Shown in pieces: positions 7,132 through 16,274 of a DNA stretch of 53,757 bases. The position numbers and the translations under genes were made by a program. The notes beneath the pieces were generated by a model. It saw only the letters and a program-made list of their open reading frames with translations. It was not told the origin of the DNA and made no database searches. Every line of letters starts with the position of its first letter. Within the stretch, counting starts at the first letter, position 1. Where the stretch lies: the NCBI GenBank assembly GCA_002839435.1, contig PGYA01000030.1, positions 1-53,757 on the forward strand, given 5' to 3'. Source of the DNA: Candidatus Riflebacteria bacterium HGW-Riflebacteria-2 (GTDB lineage Bacteria; Muiribacteriota; Ozemobacteria; Ozemobacterales; Ozemobacteraceae).

Positions 7132-9279
7132 TTATATGCGTTGCAGCAGCTCAAGAACATTCTTGAGTACCTGGCTGTCGGGCGGCAGGGTTTTGCGCAG
7201 GCCTTCGAGAATGGTTCTCGCCTTCTCCGTGTCTTCCAGAGCATAATAGCACAAAGCCAGATGATAGGAAGATGAAAGATCGCGCGGATTGGCCTGCAGA
7301 CCACGACTAAGCGCTGTTATCGCCTGCGCGTATTTTTTCTGATTGAAATAGGCCAGACCCAGAGCACCATATATGCGAATAAGATTCTTTTTATCATCGG
7401 CTCCGACAAACGGCTGAACCCTTTCATAGCAAGAAGCGAGCTGGTCCCATTCTTTCCGGCGGAAATAGATCTGACCAAGAAGAACGGCCGCATTGATATG
7501 CGCCGGTTCATCGTCGATAACTCCTGAGAGCAGCGCTGAGGCCTTCTTCATTTCGCCCAGGTTGTAAAAACACAAAGCCAGCTGGTAACGCGCCTCAATG
7601 TTGTCAGGCTCTGCCGACACAATCTTTTCAAGCAGTTCGCGTGCCCTGGCATAATCTCCGCTGCTGATAAATTCAACGGCATTTGCAAGTGCAACCGAAT
7701 TATCGACAGACTCAACAGGTGCATCCAGAGTTGTCACGCCCTGCATGTCGCGCTCAACTTCTTCTGCCAGAGCCTTCAGTAGCGTTTGCGAAAACTTTTC
7801 GGGCTGCTGGATGAAGGCGCCAATGTTGCCGGCAATGCGAACCCAGGTCATAAGATCATTCTCACGCTTTTTTTCCTGCAGCGAAGCGGCGATCTCTTCA
7901 AATACCGCCAGTTCACCGTTCAGCAGCAGCGCCTGGTAATACTCCGAAAAAACATCTGAGCGAACGGCACCAAGGCTCTTCTTGATCTTGATCAGTTCAT
8001 CGCGGGCACCAAGGTGACCAAGCGCGGCAATCAGCCAGGGCAATTCCTCTTCTGGTTCTTTTTTTATGCGATCAAAAATGGCAGCAATCGCCTCTTTGAT
8101 ATTGCGCGAAACCACGTAGTCAAGCACGCATCTGACAACCGGGGCGGTCTCTTCTTTTTTCAGCAGCTCAAGAATATCGCGATCGGGAAAATCGCTGATG
8201 CGGGTTGCGCATTCGACTGCTTCTTTGCGCACCCACTGATTTTCGTCGTGCAGAAGCGCTCTGATTTCTCGCACGCCGACGCCGCTTTCAAGCGACAAAG
8301 TCGCTTTAAGAGCCATTTTTCGCACACCAAAGTATTCATCGAGAAGAAGCTCGTGAATGTATTCTTCACGTCGGTCAATGCTGATACGGGCCAGGACATA
8401 GGCAGCCGAACGCCGCGTCGAAGCATCGCCACTCTTCATCATCGCCTTGAGCTCTTCACTAACTGCCTCAGCATCGGCAGATGAAAGCGCAATGCAGACA
8501 TTGGCGCGAACGCGGTTGTTGGGGTGCCCATAGAATTTTTTGAGTTTGCGCTTCATCTCAAGCGCGGGAATCTTGAGGCACGAAATCGCCTCAACCGAGT
8601 TGGCCTGAATTCTCGGGTCAAACGAATCAAGACCGCTCTCGAAAGTCTTGAGCAGGCGGGCTTCGGCAAAGGTGGCCAGCGAAGAGATGATAATCGCCTT
8701 GAGTCTCGAATCACGCGCGATCTCGAATTGCCCTACCAGGGCAGGAACCGCCTCGGGATCCTTGAGCTGTGAAAGAATCTCGAGCACGTTGATCACGATC
8801 CATTCATCGGGGTCGTTGAGCAACCCACACAGGCTCTGCACAACATCACGGCCGCCCATTTTAAAAAGCGCGCGCGCTGAATAATAGCGAACCATGCGAT
8901 CTTCGTCGTGCAGCAGTTCCATAAGTGGCCGGGCCGCCATGGGGTCGCCGATTTCGCCAAGCACGCGGACAATCTCTTCTTTGTGCTGGGCATCGGGATT
9001 CTGCAGGCGTTCGATCAAACGGGCCACTGGCGTGCTGCTCTTAAAATGACCAAGAGCAGTTATCGGCTCGATGCAGTCTGCATATTCATCAAACGCCCGG
9101 TTCAGCGTATTTAGAGACTCGATGTCACCGATTTTGCCAAGGCCGAGCAGCGTTTCAAAGCGCAGTTCGTCAGAAACGTCAGCCTGAATCAGCTCTTCAA
9201 GCCGGCTGGTAGCTGGCCGCAAAAGCCGGCGGGCCGATTTGACATATCTGAAGGATTCTATTTCGTGGAGGGCGGTCAT
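7132..9279 (-). CDS. HEAT-repeat/TPR scaffold protein of the PilT operon
   Basis: A 715-residue, apparently soluble protein without signal peptide or membrane helix. Residues 1 to about 410 are tandem HEAT-like helical repeats of about 30 residues (for example VLGEIGDPMAARPLMELLHD, then VRYYSARALFKMGG). Residues about 530-715 are TPR repeats (YQLALCFYNLGEMKKASALL, LGLAYFNQKKYAQAITALSR). The ATG overlaps the stop of the upstream pilT as ATGA (9276-9279), and AAGGAG precedes it, so expression is coupled to the ATPases. HEAT and TPR arrays bind other proteins; a role as adaptor or assembly scaffold for the PilT motors is inferred from this position. A paralogue with the same architecture runs divergently from the operon promoter (start 11487). 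Confidence 0.88.
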   Translation of the reverse strand: MTALHEIESFRYVKSARRLLRPATSRLEELIQADVSDELRFETLLGLGKIGDIESLNTLNRAFDEYADCIEPITALGHFKSSTPVARLIERLQNPDAQHKEEIVRVLGEIGDPMAARPLMELLHDEDRMVRYYSARALFKMGGRDVVQSLCGLLNDPDEWIVINVLEILSQLKDPEAVPALVGQFEIARDSRLKAIIISSLATFAEARLLKTFESGLDSFDPRIQANSVEAISCLKIPALEMKRKLKKFYGHPNNRVRANVCIALSSADAEAVSEELKAMMKSGDASTRRSAAYVLARISIDRREEYIHELLLDEYFGVRKMALKATLSLESGVGVREIRALLHDENQWVRKEAVECATRISDFPDRDILELLKKEETAPVVRCVLDYVVSRNIKEAIAAIFDRIKKEPEEELPWLIAALGHLGARDELIKIKKSLGAVRSDVFSEYYQALLLNGELAVFEEIAASLQEKKRENDLMTWVRIAGNIGAFIQQPEKFSQTLLKALAEEVERDMQGVTTLDAPVESVDNSVALANAVEFISSGDYARARELLEKIVSAEPDNIEARYQLALCFYNLGEMKKASALLSGVIDDEPAHINAAVLLGQIYFRRKEWDQLASCYERVQPFVGADDKKNLIRIYGALGLAYFNQKKYAQAITALSRGLQANPRDLSSSYHLALCYYALEDTEKARTILEGLRKTLPPDSQVLKNVLELLQRI

Positions 9280-10313
9280 TCAACAATCTCCTTCATGATA
9301 TTCGACACCAGCCGACCATCAACTCTTTCGTCCTTGAGAATCTCGTTGAGGGAATCCCTGAGGGTTTTGCAACCATCCTTGCGAGCCAGCATCAATGCTG
9401 ATTTAAGTTGATTTGTCTTCTTTTCGCGAATCAGGTTGCGCATGGCAGAATTCATTATCATCAACTCGTGCGCCATCACGCGTTCGCGTTTATGCAGACT
9501 TGGCAGCAGAATCTGCGAAATGATACCGATCAGCGACATTGACAGCTGAGTGCGGATCTCTTCGTGCCGGTGCCCTGGAAAAACGTTGATAATACGGTCG
9601 ATTGTCTGCACGGCACCGACTGTATGCAGCGTCGAAAAGACAAGATGCCCGGTTTCGGCCGCGGTCAAAACCATTTCAATTGTTTCGGTATCACGCATTT
9701 CACCTACGAGTATGACATCAGGGTCTTCACGCAGGGCATTCATCAGGGCACTGTGATAATGACTGGCAGTTATACCGATTTCGCGCTGGGTAAAAATCGA
9801 CTTGCGCTCGCGGTAGACAAACTCGATCGGATCTTCGATCGTTATCACGTGCCGATGCGAAATGCGGTTTATCTCGTTGACTATTGCAGCGAGAGTATGC
9901 GTTTTGCCGGAGTTGGCCGGCCCGGTTACCAGAAAAAGTCCGCGCGGCCGGGCGGCGATATCTTTGAGAGTCTGCGGCAGACCAAGCGAGTCAATCGAAG
10001 GCACCGTGGTCGGAATAAAACGGAAAGCACCCGAGAGACAACCGCGCTGTTTGAAAATGCACACACGCACCCGCCAGCGATTTTTATAGCGAACCATGAA
10101 ATTGGTTTCGAACTGCGCACGCAGGTCGCTTTGCGCCTTAACGTCCATCAGCGGCAGAAAAAGTCCCGGCATTTCCTGATAAGCCAGCGGTTCATTCGGC
10201 AATGAAATAAGTCTACCGCCCACACGAATAATCGGTGGTGAACCGGTTTTCAGGTGCAGGTCAGAAGCCTTGCGCTCGATTGCAGTTTCAAAAAACTCAT
10301 GTATTCTCAGCAT
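9276..10313 (-). CDS. pilT: Type IV pilus retraction ATPase PilT
   Basis: A 345-residue PilT of normal length. ASDLHLKTGSPP (16-27) is the N-terminal family motif. The ATPase core is complete: Walker A GPANSGKT (131-138), Asp-box ITIEDPIEF, Walker B DPDVILVGEMRD with the catalytic Glu at about 205, and His-box STLHT (His about 230). SAMRNLIREKK near residue 290 matches the AIRNLIRE motif linked to PilT-driven retraction. PilT hexamers at the inner-membrane pilus base depolymerise pili and power twitching and DNA uptake. GGGGG precedes the ATG; the gene is 20 nt after another pilT and overlaps the HEAT-TPR gene. Confidence 0.94.
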   Translation of the reverse strand: MLRIHEFFETAIERKASDLHLKTGSPPIIRVGGRLISLPNEPLAYQEMPGLFLPLMDVKAQSDLRAQFETNFMVRYKNRWRVRVCIFKQRGCLSGAFRFIPTTVPSIDSLGLPQTLKDIAARPRGLFLVTGPANSGKTHTLAAIVNEINRISHRHVITIEDPIEFVYRERKSIFTQREIGITASHYHSALMNALREDPDVILVGEMRDTETIEMVLTAAETGHLVFSTLHTVGAVQTIDRIINVFPGHRHEEIRTQLSMSLIGIISQILLPSLHKRERVMAHELMIMNSAMRNLIREKKTNQLKSALMLARKDGCKTLRDSLNEILKDERVDGRLVSNIMKEIVE

Positions 10314-10333
10314 CTGGCCCCCATATCAACATG

Positions 10334-11407
10334 TCAAACCGGCGGTTCATGCAAAATCTTGCGCAGGGCAGCCGGATTTGGAGCGGCGGCCATCGCATCG
10401 TCGAGCTTGACCACGCGGTCTTTTACCAGCTGTGCCAGCGACATTTCCATGGTCGTCATGCCGTATTCGGCGCCAGTCTCGAGATATGACGGCAACATGT
10501 GAATCTTGCCGTCGGCAATCAGCGAGCGCACGGCCGAAGTATTGATCAGCACCTCAAACGCCGCCACCCGGCCACCGTCAGGCTTCGGCAGCAGAGTCTG
10601 CGAAACGACGCCACGCAAAACCATCGAAAGCTGCAGCAGAATCTGGTGATGCCGCGATTCCGGAAACACATTGACTATGCGTTCAGCGGTACTGACTGCC
10701 GAACTGGTATGCAATGTGGCGATGACCAGTTTGCCGGTTTCAGCAGCATTGAGCGTCAACGATATCGTCTCTGGCTCACGCATTTCGCCGACGACTATGA
10801 TATCCGGATCCTGGCGCAGCACAGTTAACAGCCCTTCATAAAAGCTCAGGCAGTCGATGCCGACCTGACGCTGATTAAAAATGCTCAGGTTATCATCAAA
10901 CTGGTATTCGATCGGGTCTTCAAGGGTAACAACGTGGCGCCGGGCAATGCGATTGACATAAGTCAGGTAGCTGGCCATGGTAGAAGTCTTGCCGGCACCG
11001 GTAGGGCCAGTTATCAGTATCAGGCCATTCGGTTGCTCGATCAGACGGCGCGCGGCCGGTGGCAGACCGATTTCGTCAAAATCCATGACACGATATGGTA
11101 TAACGCGAAAAACAGCACCAAAACCGTTGAGATCGTTGTAAAGATTGACCCTGAAACGGCAGACACCCTCGAGAGTGTAGGCAAAGTCGATTTCGTGACT
11201 CTTTCTGAACTGGTCTTCCTGGTCAGGGGTCAGCAAAACTTCAATAATTTTGTCGAAGTCTCTGCGATTGAAATGAAAGCCATCGACATGTCGAATATGA
11301 CCGTCAACCCTTATTGCCGGCGCCTTGCCCACCTTCAGATGCAGGTCGGATGCGCCCGCATCAAAGGTAAGTTTTAGTAATCGGTACAAGCTTTTTTCGT
11401 CTGCCAT
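10334..11407 (-). CDS. pilT: Type IV pilus retraction ATPase PilT (first gene of the operon)
   Basis: A 357-residue PilT. GASDLHLKVGKAP (18-30), Walker A GPTGAGKT (134-141), Asp-box TLEDPIEY, Walker B DPDIIVVGEMRE (Glu208) and His-box ATLHT (231-234) are all intact, so it should be active. The C-terminal AVRSLIADGK corresponds to the AIRNLIREGK retraction motif, somewhat diverged. It differs from its neighbour at 9276-10313 along the whole length, so the duplication is old; the two could act as PilT and PilU-like partners, but I cannot assign which. The ATG lies only 6 nt after a perfect TATAAT and lacks a Shine-Dalgarno, which suggests a leaderless operon transcript. Confidence 0.94.
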   Translation of the reverse strand: MADEKSLYRLLKLTFDAGASDLHLKVGKAPAIRVDGHIRHVDGFHFNRRDFDKIIEVLLTPDQEDQFRKSHEIDFAYTLEGVCRFRVNLYNDLNGFGAVFRVIPYRVMDFDEIGLPPAARRLIEQPNGLILITGPTGAGKTSTMASYLTYVNRIARRHVVTLEDPIEYQFDDNLSIFNQRQVGIDCLSFYEGLLTVLRQDPDIIVVGEMREPETISLTLNAAETGKLVIATLHTSSAVSTAERIVNVFPESRHHQILLQLSMVLRGVVSQTLLPKPDGGRVAAFEVLINTSAVRSLIADGKIHMLPSYLETGAEYGMTTMEMSLAQLVKDRVVKLDDAMAAAPNPAALRKILHEPPV

Positions 11408-11413
11408 GCGAGT

Positions 11414-11442
11414 ATTATACTCATCGGCTGAAGTCTTAACAA
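11414..11442 (-). promoter_or_regulatory. Promoter of the pilT operon, predicted leaderless
   Basis: On the minus strand: -35 TTGTTA (11442-11437), 17-nt spacer, -10 TATAAT (11419-11414), then 6 nt to the ATG at 11407. Transcription would start at or next to the start codon. No Shine-Dalgarno is present. Confidence 0.7.
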
Positions 11443-11463
11443 TCGAATTTAATTGTATATTTA
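11436..11463 (+). promoter_or_regulatory. Possible divergent promoter for the 11.5 kb HEAT-TPR gene
   Basis: TTAACA (11436-11441), 16-nt spacer, TATTTA (11458-11463). The -35 overlaps the -35 of the pilT promoter on the other strand, so the two promoters may compete. Both hexamers are imperfect. Confidence 0.3.
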
Positions 11464-11486
11464 AAAAAAGTGAAGTTTCTGATACT

Positions 11487-13997
11487 ATGCAGAAGAATTC
11501 ACAGACGATTCGGGGTATTCAAATGCCAGCATATGAAGCTGTTTTAAACAATATCAAGCCACTTATTGCGCGCCTTCTACACCTTTTTCTAACCGGAGAA
11601 TATGAGCAGAGACGTGAATCAGCCATAGCTTTGTCCAAGTTCAAGGGCGAGAAGGCCACAGATTTTCTGCTCGAGACCTATGAAAGCGATAACATTCAGG
11701 ACTTTATGGCCCTCGCGCTCGGCAATATTGACAATCACAAGGCCGTAGGCCTGCTTATCAACGCGCTGAACGATTCACAGCAGGAAGTTCGCTTTCATGC
11801 CGCCCAGGCGCTTGGCATGCTGGAAAACCCGGAAGCGCTCGACATTTTGATGGATGCCCTGCAGACTTATGCCGAGGCCAGTGTTGGCGTCACTCCCGAA
11901 CCAGTAGTCGAAGACGCAACCAGTCAGATTTTTTTCGAAGAAGACGCTATCATCAGCGCAATCCTCGCCGTTGGCAAGATCAAGAACTGGCAGGCGATTT
12001 CCCTGCTTAAAAAGTTACTGTCCCAGGAAAAAAGCCCGCGCATCCGCGCTTCGATCATCATGTCGCTTGGTCTGATGTCTTCAGACAAACTGATGCCGGT
12101 ATTTCAGGCAGGACTGCGTGATGAAGACCCCCGGGTCAGAGCCAATGCTATCGAAGCCATCGAAAGTATCAAATCCGGCTCGATTGTCGGCATCATTCAA
12201 CCCTATCTTGACGACCCCAGCAATCGCGTGCGTGCCAATGTCGCGAAAGCTATCTGGAAATATGGCGATTTCGACGTATCAGAAACTCTGCGCCAGATGC
12301 TCGAGCACAGCGACAAATGGTACCGCGCGTCGGCGGCCTATGCGATTGGAGAAATAAAGGACGCGAGATTTGTGCGCGAGCTGGCCCGCTCATTGAAAGA
12401 CGAAGACCCTGATGTGCGCCGCAATGCGGCTAATGCCATGCGCAAAATCGAAGCCAAAGATGCGCTGACACACGTCAGGCCGCTGCTTGAAGACCCCAAT
12501 TTCGACGTACGGGTCGAAGCCGTTCTGGCCGTAAGTCGCTGTGGCGGCGCCAGTGCTGCCGACATCCTCAAGGAAAAGCTGCAGCATGAAGAGAATTTCA
12601 TCGTGCAGGCAACTCTTATTTCATGCATTGGCCAGTCGGGCAAACCGGCGATGATTCCGGTCATTCAGGGTTACCTCACCAGTGAGGATCCACGCGTCGT
12701 ATCAAACACCATCGATGCCCTGGTTAAATTGTCACCCAAGTCTGATCCGGCACTGGTAGCCACTCTAAAGGGCCTGTTGAAACACGAAGACAACCGCGTC
12801 AAGAGTACCGCGATCAGGACTCTGTGGGTCTGGGGCGAATACGAAGTACTCGACCGCCTGCGCGAGCTTTTCAACAGCAGCGACAAACGCCTTATCCATT
12901 CTGCCACCTTTGTTCTTGGCGAAATTGGCAAAGAAATCAGCCTTTCTGACGTCCTCAGTTCACGCACCAACCTTATTGTCGCTGAACTTATTGATAATCC
13001 CGACACCATCAACGAACTGGTACAGTCAGAAGCAAATGCCGTCAGAGATGCAGCGCAGCCAGAAACTCAGGCAAATGAAGCTGTAGACACAATTGAGCCA
13101 GTTCCTGAGACGCCACAACCAGCGCCGCAGGCAGAGGAACAGAATGTTTCTGACATCGAAAAAGATCTGCCACCTCCAATGGAGCCTGTTCTCGAAATTC
13201 TCGAGCCCACTGCCGAAAGTTCCGGTTCAGACAGCATACAGGCAGCTCCACAGCCGATAAATACCCAGATACTCCCCGACAACAGCTTCAACGAAGATAT
13301 CGAGGTTGCCAACCGCTTCATGATCGCGCGCAACTACCAGGCTGCCGAGAACGTATTTGCGCAGATTCTGCAAAAATCACCAGTGCATCTCAAGGCACTC
13401 CTCGGAATCGCCAACCTGTGTTTTCTCCAGAAAAAGAATGCCGAGGCGGTAAAACACTATCAGGCTGCCCTCAAGATCAACCCAAATCTGGTCAAGGCAC
13501 ACTTCAACCTTGGCACGATCTTCTATTACGCCCGCAAGTATGACGACGCGGTTAAGCACCTGGCGCGGGCTCTCAAACTTTATCCCAAGATCCTCGGCGC
13601 CTACCTTATTCTTGGCCAGATTTATCAGATTGCGGGAAAATACAGCGAGAGCGTGCGCCTGCTCAGTCATGCTGCCGCGCTGTCGCCGCGCAACCCGGTA
13701 ATTTACCAGAAACTGGCAACACTGCATATTCAGCTTGGCAACTACACAGCCGCGATTGAAGTCCTTCTCAAGGCCGTCGATATTTCGCCGGTCGATGTTG
13801 AATCAAACCTGCTGCTGGCATATTGCTTCAATTTCACCGGGCAGACCCAGCAGGCCTTCAGCGCCATGGATCTCACGCTGCGAGCATGCGCACAGTCACC
13901 ACAACAGGAACTTGCGCTACGCCAGATGCTCAAAGCCTACCTCTATCTCAATTCAATACCGAAAAACACTAAGTCCTCAGAGGAGACCGAAAAATGA
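11487..13997 (+). CDS. HEAT-repeat/TPR scaffold protein, paralogue of the pilT-operon protein
   Basis: An 836-residue soluble protein. The frame is open further upstream, but that part overlaps the pilT coding region; ATG at 11487 is chosen, with ATG at 11523 (after CGGGG) as alternative. Residues 20 to about 500 are HEAT repeats (for example IRASIIMSLGLMSSDKLMPV, then VRANAIEAIESIKSG). About 509-596 is a disordered Pro/Glu/Gln-rich linker. About 600-830 are TPR repeats (VKAHFNLGTIFYYARKYDDA, GAYLILGQIYQIAGKYSESV). Same HEAT-then-TPR order as 7132-9279, with a longer linker. Divergent from the pilT operon and followed, with an ATGA overlap, by a DUF4177-like gene. A protein-protein scaffold; a pilus link is inferred from position. 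Confidence 0.85.
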   Translation: MQKNSQTIRGIQMPAYEAVLNNIKPLIARLLHLFLTGEYEQRRESAIALSKFKGEKATDFLLETYESDNIQDFMALALGNIDNHKAVGLLINALNDSQQEVRFHAAQALGMLENPEALDILMDALQTYAEASVGVTPEPVVEDATSQIFFEEDAIISAILAVGKIKNWQAISLLKKLLSQEKSPRIRASIIMSLGLMSSDKLMPVFQAGLRDEDPRVRANAIEAIESIKSGSIVGIIQPYLDDPSNRVRANVAKAIWKYGDFDVSETLRQMLEHSDKWYRASAAYAIGEIKDARFVRELARSLKDEDPDVRRNAANAMRKIEAKDALTHVRPLLEDPNFDVRVEAVLAVSRCGGASAADILKEKLQHEENFIVQATLISCIGQSGKPAMIPVIQGYLTSEDPRVVSNTIDALVKLSPKSDPALVATLKGLLKHEDNRVKSTAIRTLWVWGEYEVLDRLRELFNSSDKRLIHSATFVLGEIGKEISLSDVLSSRTNLIVAELIDNPDTINELVQSEANAVRDAAQPETQANEAVDTIEPVPETPQPAPQAEEQNVSDIEKDLPPPMEPVLEILEPTAESSGSDSIQAAPQPINTQILPDNSFNEDIEVANRFMIARNYQAAENVFAQILQKSPVHLKALLGIANLCFLQKKNAEAVKHYQAALKINPNLVKAHFNLGTIFYYARKYDDAVKHLARALKLYPKILGAYLILGQIYQIAGKYSESVRLLSHAAALSPRNPVIYQKLATLHIQLGNYTAAIEVLLKAVDISPVDVESNLLLAYCFNFTGQTQQAFSAMDLTLRACAQSPQQELALRQMLKAYLYLNSIPKNTKSSEETEK

Positions 13998-14179
13998 TTC
14001 TGGAAAAATCACCGCAGCGCTGGAACTACAAAACCCTTGACCTGACCAGGCTCAAAGGGGAAGATTTTCTCGAAAGACTCGGCGACCTGCTTGATGAAGC
14101 CGGTCGCAACGGCTGGGACCTGGTCTATATGAGTGAAGACTACATGATCATGAAGCAGCTTTATTTTGCCAAAGAGTGA
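13994..14179 (+). CDS. Small DUF4177-like protein
   Basis: A 61-residue protein. It shows the layout of the DUF4177 family: a strand with WNYKTLDL, a helix with ERLGDLLDEAGRNGWDLVYM, then a strand ending in a basic/aromatic MKQLYFA. The ...LN..G..GWELV... pattern is the family hallmark. Function of the family is unknown. Its start overlaps the stop of the HEAT-TPR gene by 4 nt (ATGA) and recG starts 9 nt later, so it sits inside an operon and is very probably real despite its size. Confidence 0.75.
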   Translation: MILEKSPQRWNYKTLDLTRLKGEDFLERLGDLLDEAGRNGWDLVYMSEDYMIMKQLYFAKE

Positions 14180-14188
14180 TAGCCTGAA

Positions 14189-16273
14189 TTGTTGACCACC
14201 AGCCGACTGACACTTGATGACCCGCTGAGCAAAGTCAAGGGCATCGGCCCTAAAAAAGCCGAAGCACTGCGCCGTTGTGGGGTCGAGCAGATTATCGATC
14301 TGTTGCGCATTTACCCGGTAAGATACCAGGATCGCCGCATGGCAAAACCGGTATCACAACTGATAGAAGGCAGTGAATCCCTCGTCTGCCTGCGCCTCGA
14401 TTCGCTCAAATCATATCATGCCCGGCGCGGGCTGACCGTCATCAATGCAGATTTTTCCGATGCTACCGGCAAAATCAGCACGAAGTGGTTCAATCGCGTC
14501 TATCTAACCAGACAGCTGATCATCGGCAAACATTACTGGCTGTTCGGTCAGGTGGCCAGGATCAAAAACCAGCTTACCCTTTCCAGCCCTGAAATAGAAC
14601 CTGTTGACGATAGCAACGCCGCGTCAGACAAAGACAACAGGCTTACTCCTGTCTATTCTTCCAACGCGCGACTTTCAGAGGCCAGCATATCGCCGCTTTC
14701 GCTGCGGCGACTCATTGCCGGCATACTGACCCGCGTCGACTGGGATGCCTCCCTGCCAGCTGATATCAGAAAATCATCGTTCAATGCAATCTGTGAAGCC
14801 CTCGAACAGATTCACCGCCCGACCTCACCAGAATCTGCCGGCAAAGCCCGTCACACCATGGCATTCTTCGACCAGGTGTTGTTTCAGATGGGCGTTCTCA
14901 AACGCCGCGAAGCCCTGACCGGAATTCTCAGCCTGCCCGACGCTAACCAGGCCGCCGCTGTCGATTCAGACTATCCCCTGCCCTTCACGCTTACCACCGC
15001 ACAAAAACAGTGCCTGGGCGAAATAATATACGACATGCAGGCACACACCAAAGGCAAACCACCGATGAACCGGCTTGTGCAGGGTGACGTCGGTTCCGGC
15101 AAGACACTGGTTGCATTTCTGGCAATGCTACATTACGCCAACAAAATCCATGCCGCCGGGCAATGCGCCTTTATGGCGCCCACCGAAATTCTTGCCCGCC
15201 AGCACCTCTACAGTTTCAACTGTTTTTTTCCGCAGTTCGCCGAACGCGCCTGCATAATGACCGGCAGTCAGAAAAACGCAGAGCGCAAAAAGCTCAATCT
15301 GGCTATCTGCAATGGCGAAGTGAATTTCATTTTCGGCACCCATGCCCTGTTTCAGGAAAATATTGCATTCGCCGATCTTGGACTGTGCGTCATAGACGAA
15401 CAACAGCGTTTCGGCGTCAATCATCGCCGCCAGTTTGTCCGCAAAGGCAGTAATCCGCACCAGTTGCTGCTGTCGGCGACGCCGATTCCGCGCACACTCT
15501 CTTTAACCATTTTTGGCGACATGGATACCAGTACGATAAGCGAACTGCCACCTGGTCGACAGCCAGTCAAAACACTTCTGGCCACCAGTTTTGCCCAGAC
15601 GCTGCCACACATCGAACAAGCACTGCAGAGCGGTCAGCAGGTGTACCTGGTATGCCCTCTGATAGAGCTCTCTGACAAAAAAGACTGGACGTCGGTTGAA
15701 GAAGCGGCCGACCGCATGACAGATCTGCTGCCTGATGTCAGAATAGCCTGTCTCACCGGCCAGCAAAGCTGGGATGAAAAAGAGCAGATTATGCAGGAAT
15801 TCAAACAGGGCAGCATTGCCGTGGTTATAGCCACAACCGTTGTTGAAGTCGGAGTCGATAATCCGAATGCGACTCTGATGATCATAGAAAACGCTGACTG
15901 TTTTGGTCTTTCACAGTTGCATCAGCTGCGCGGCCGCGTCGGAAGAGGCATGCATGCTTCGACATGCATACTGGTTTCGCATGTTGCCGAAGAATCTGAA
16001 CGCCTGAAAGTTCTTGCTTCGACCAATGACGGCTTTGAGCTGTCGCTCGAGGATCTGCGCCTGCGCGGCCCCGGCGACCTGGTTGGCACACGGCAGAGCG
16101 GACTCTCACACCCCTGTTTTTCGCATCGAATCGGACAAAAACTGATAGAAAATGCGCGCCGGCGTGCTTTCGAGATTCTGACCGGTGAAAGCGGTGAAGT
16201 TAAAAGCTGGTTCATGGCCCAGATGGAAAAGTCTTTCGGCGACAGCTACAAAACATTCATGGAAGGCGGATAA
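14189..16273 (+). CDS. recG: ATP-dependent DNA helicase RecG
   Basis: A 694-residue RecG of standard length. The start is TTG at 14189 or the next TTG at 14192. The N-terminus holds the helix-hairpin-helix-like VKGIGPKKAEALRRCGV (about 16-32); an OB-fold wedge domain follows. Helicase motif I is GDVGSGKT (about residue 300), motif Ia MAPTEILARQH, motif II DEQQRFGV (about 402; most RecG proteins have DEQHRFG), motif III LLSATPIPRTL, motif VI QLRGRVGRG, and the C-terminal TRQSG. RecG reverses stalled forks and migrates branched DNA. It sits between a DUF4177-like gene and rsmD in a plus-strand operon; recG-rsmD(-coaD) adjacency is frequent in bacteria. Confidence 0.97.
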   Translation: MLTTSRLTLDDPLSKVKGIGPKKAEALRRCGVEQIIDLLRIYPVRYQDRRMAKPVSQLIEGSESLVCLRLDSLKSYHARRGLTVINADFSDATGKISTKWFNRVYLTRQLIIGKHYWLFGQVARIKNQLTLSSPEIEPVDDSNAASDKDNRLTPVYSSNARLSEASISPLSLRRLIAGILTRVDWDASLPADIRKSSFNAICEALEQIHRPTSPESAGKARHTMAFFDQVLFQMGVLKRREALTGILSLPDANQAAAVDSDYPLPFTLTTAQKQCLGEIIYDMQAHTKGKPPMNRLVQGDVGSGKTLVAFLAMLHYANKIHAAGQCAFMAPTEILARQHLYSFNCFFPQFAERACIMTGSQKNAERKKLNLAICNGEVNFIFGTHALFQENIAFADLGLCVIDEQQRFGVNHRRQFVRKGSNPHQLLLSATPIPRTLSLTIFGDMDTSTISELPPGRQPVKTLLATSFAQTLPHIEQALQSGQQVYLVCPLIELSDKKDWTSVEEAADRMTDLLPDVRIACLTGQQSWDEKEQIMQEFKQGSIAVVIATTVVEVGVDNPNATLMIIENADCFGLSQLHQLRGRVGRGMHASTCILVSHVAEESERLKVLASTNDGFELSLEDLRLRGPGDLVGTRQSGLSHPCFSHRIGQKLIENARRRAFEILTGESGEVKSWFMAQMEKSFGDSYKTFMEGG

Positions 16274-16274
16274 A

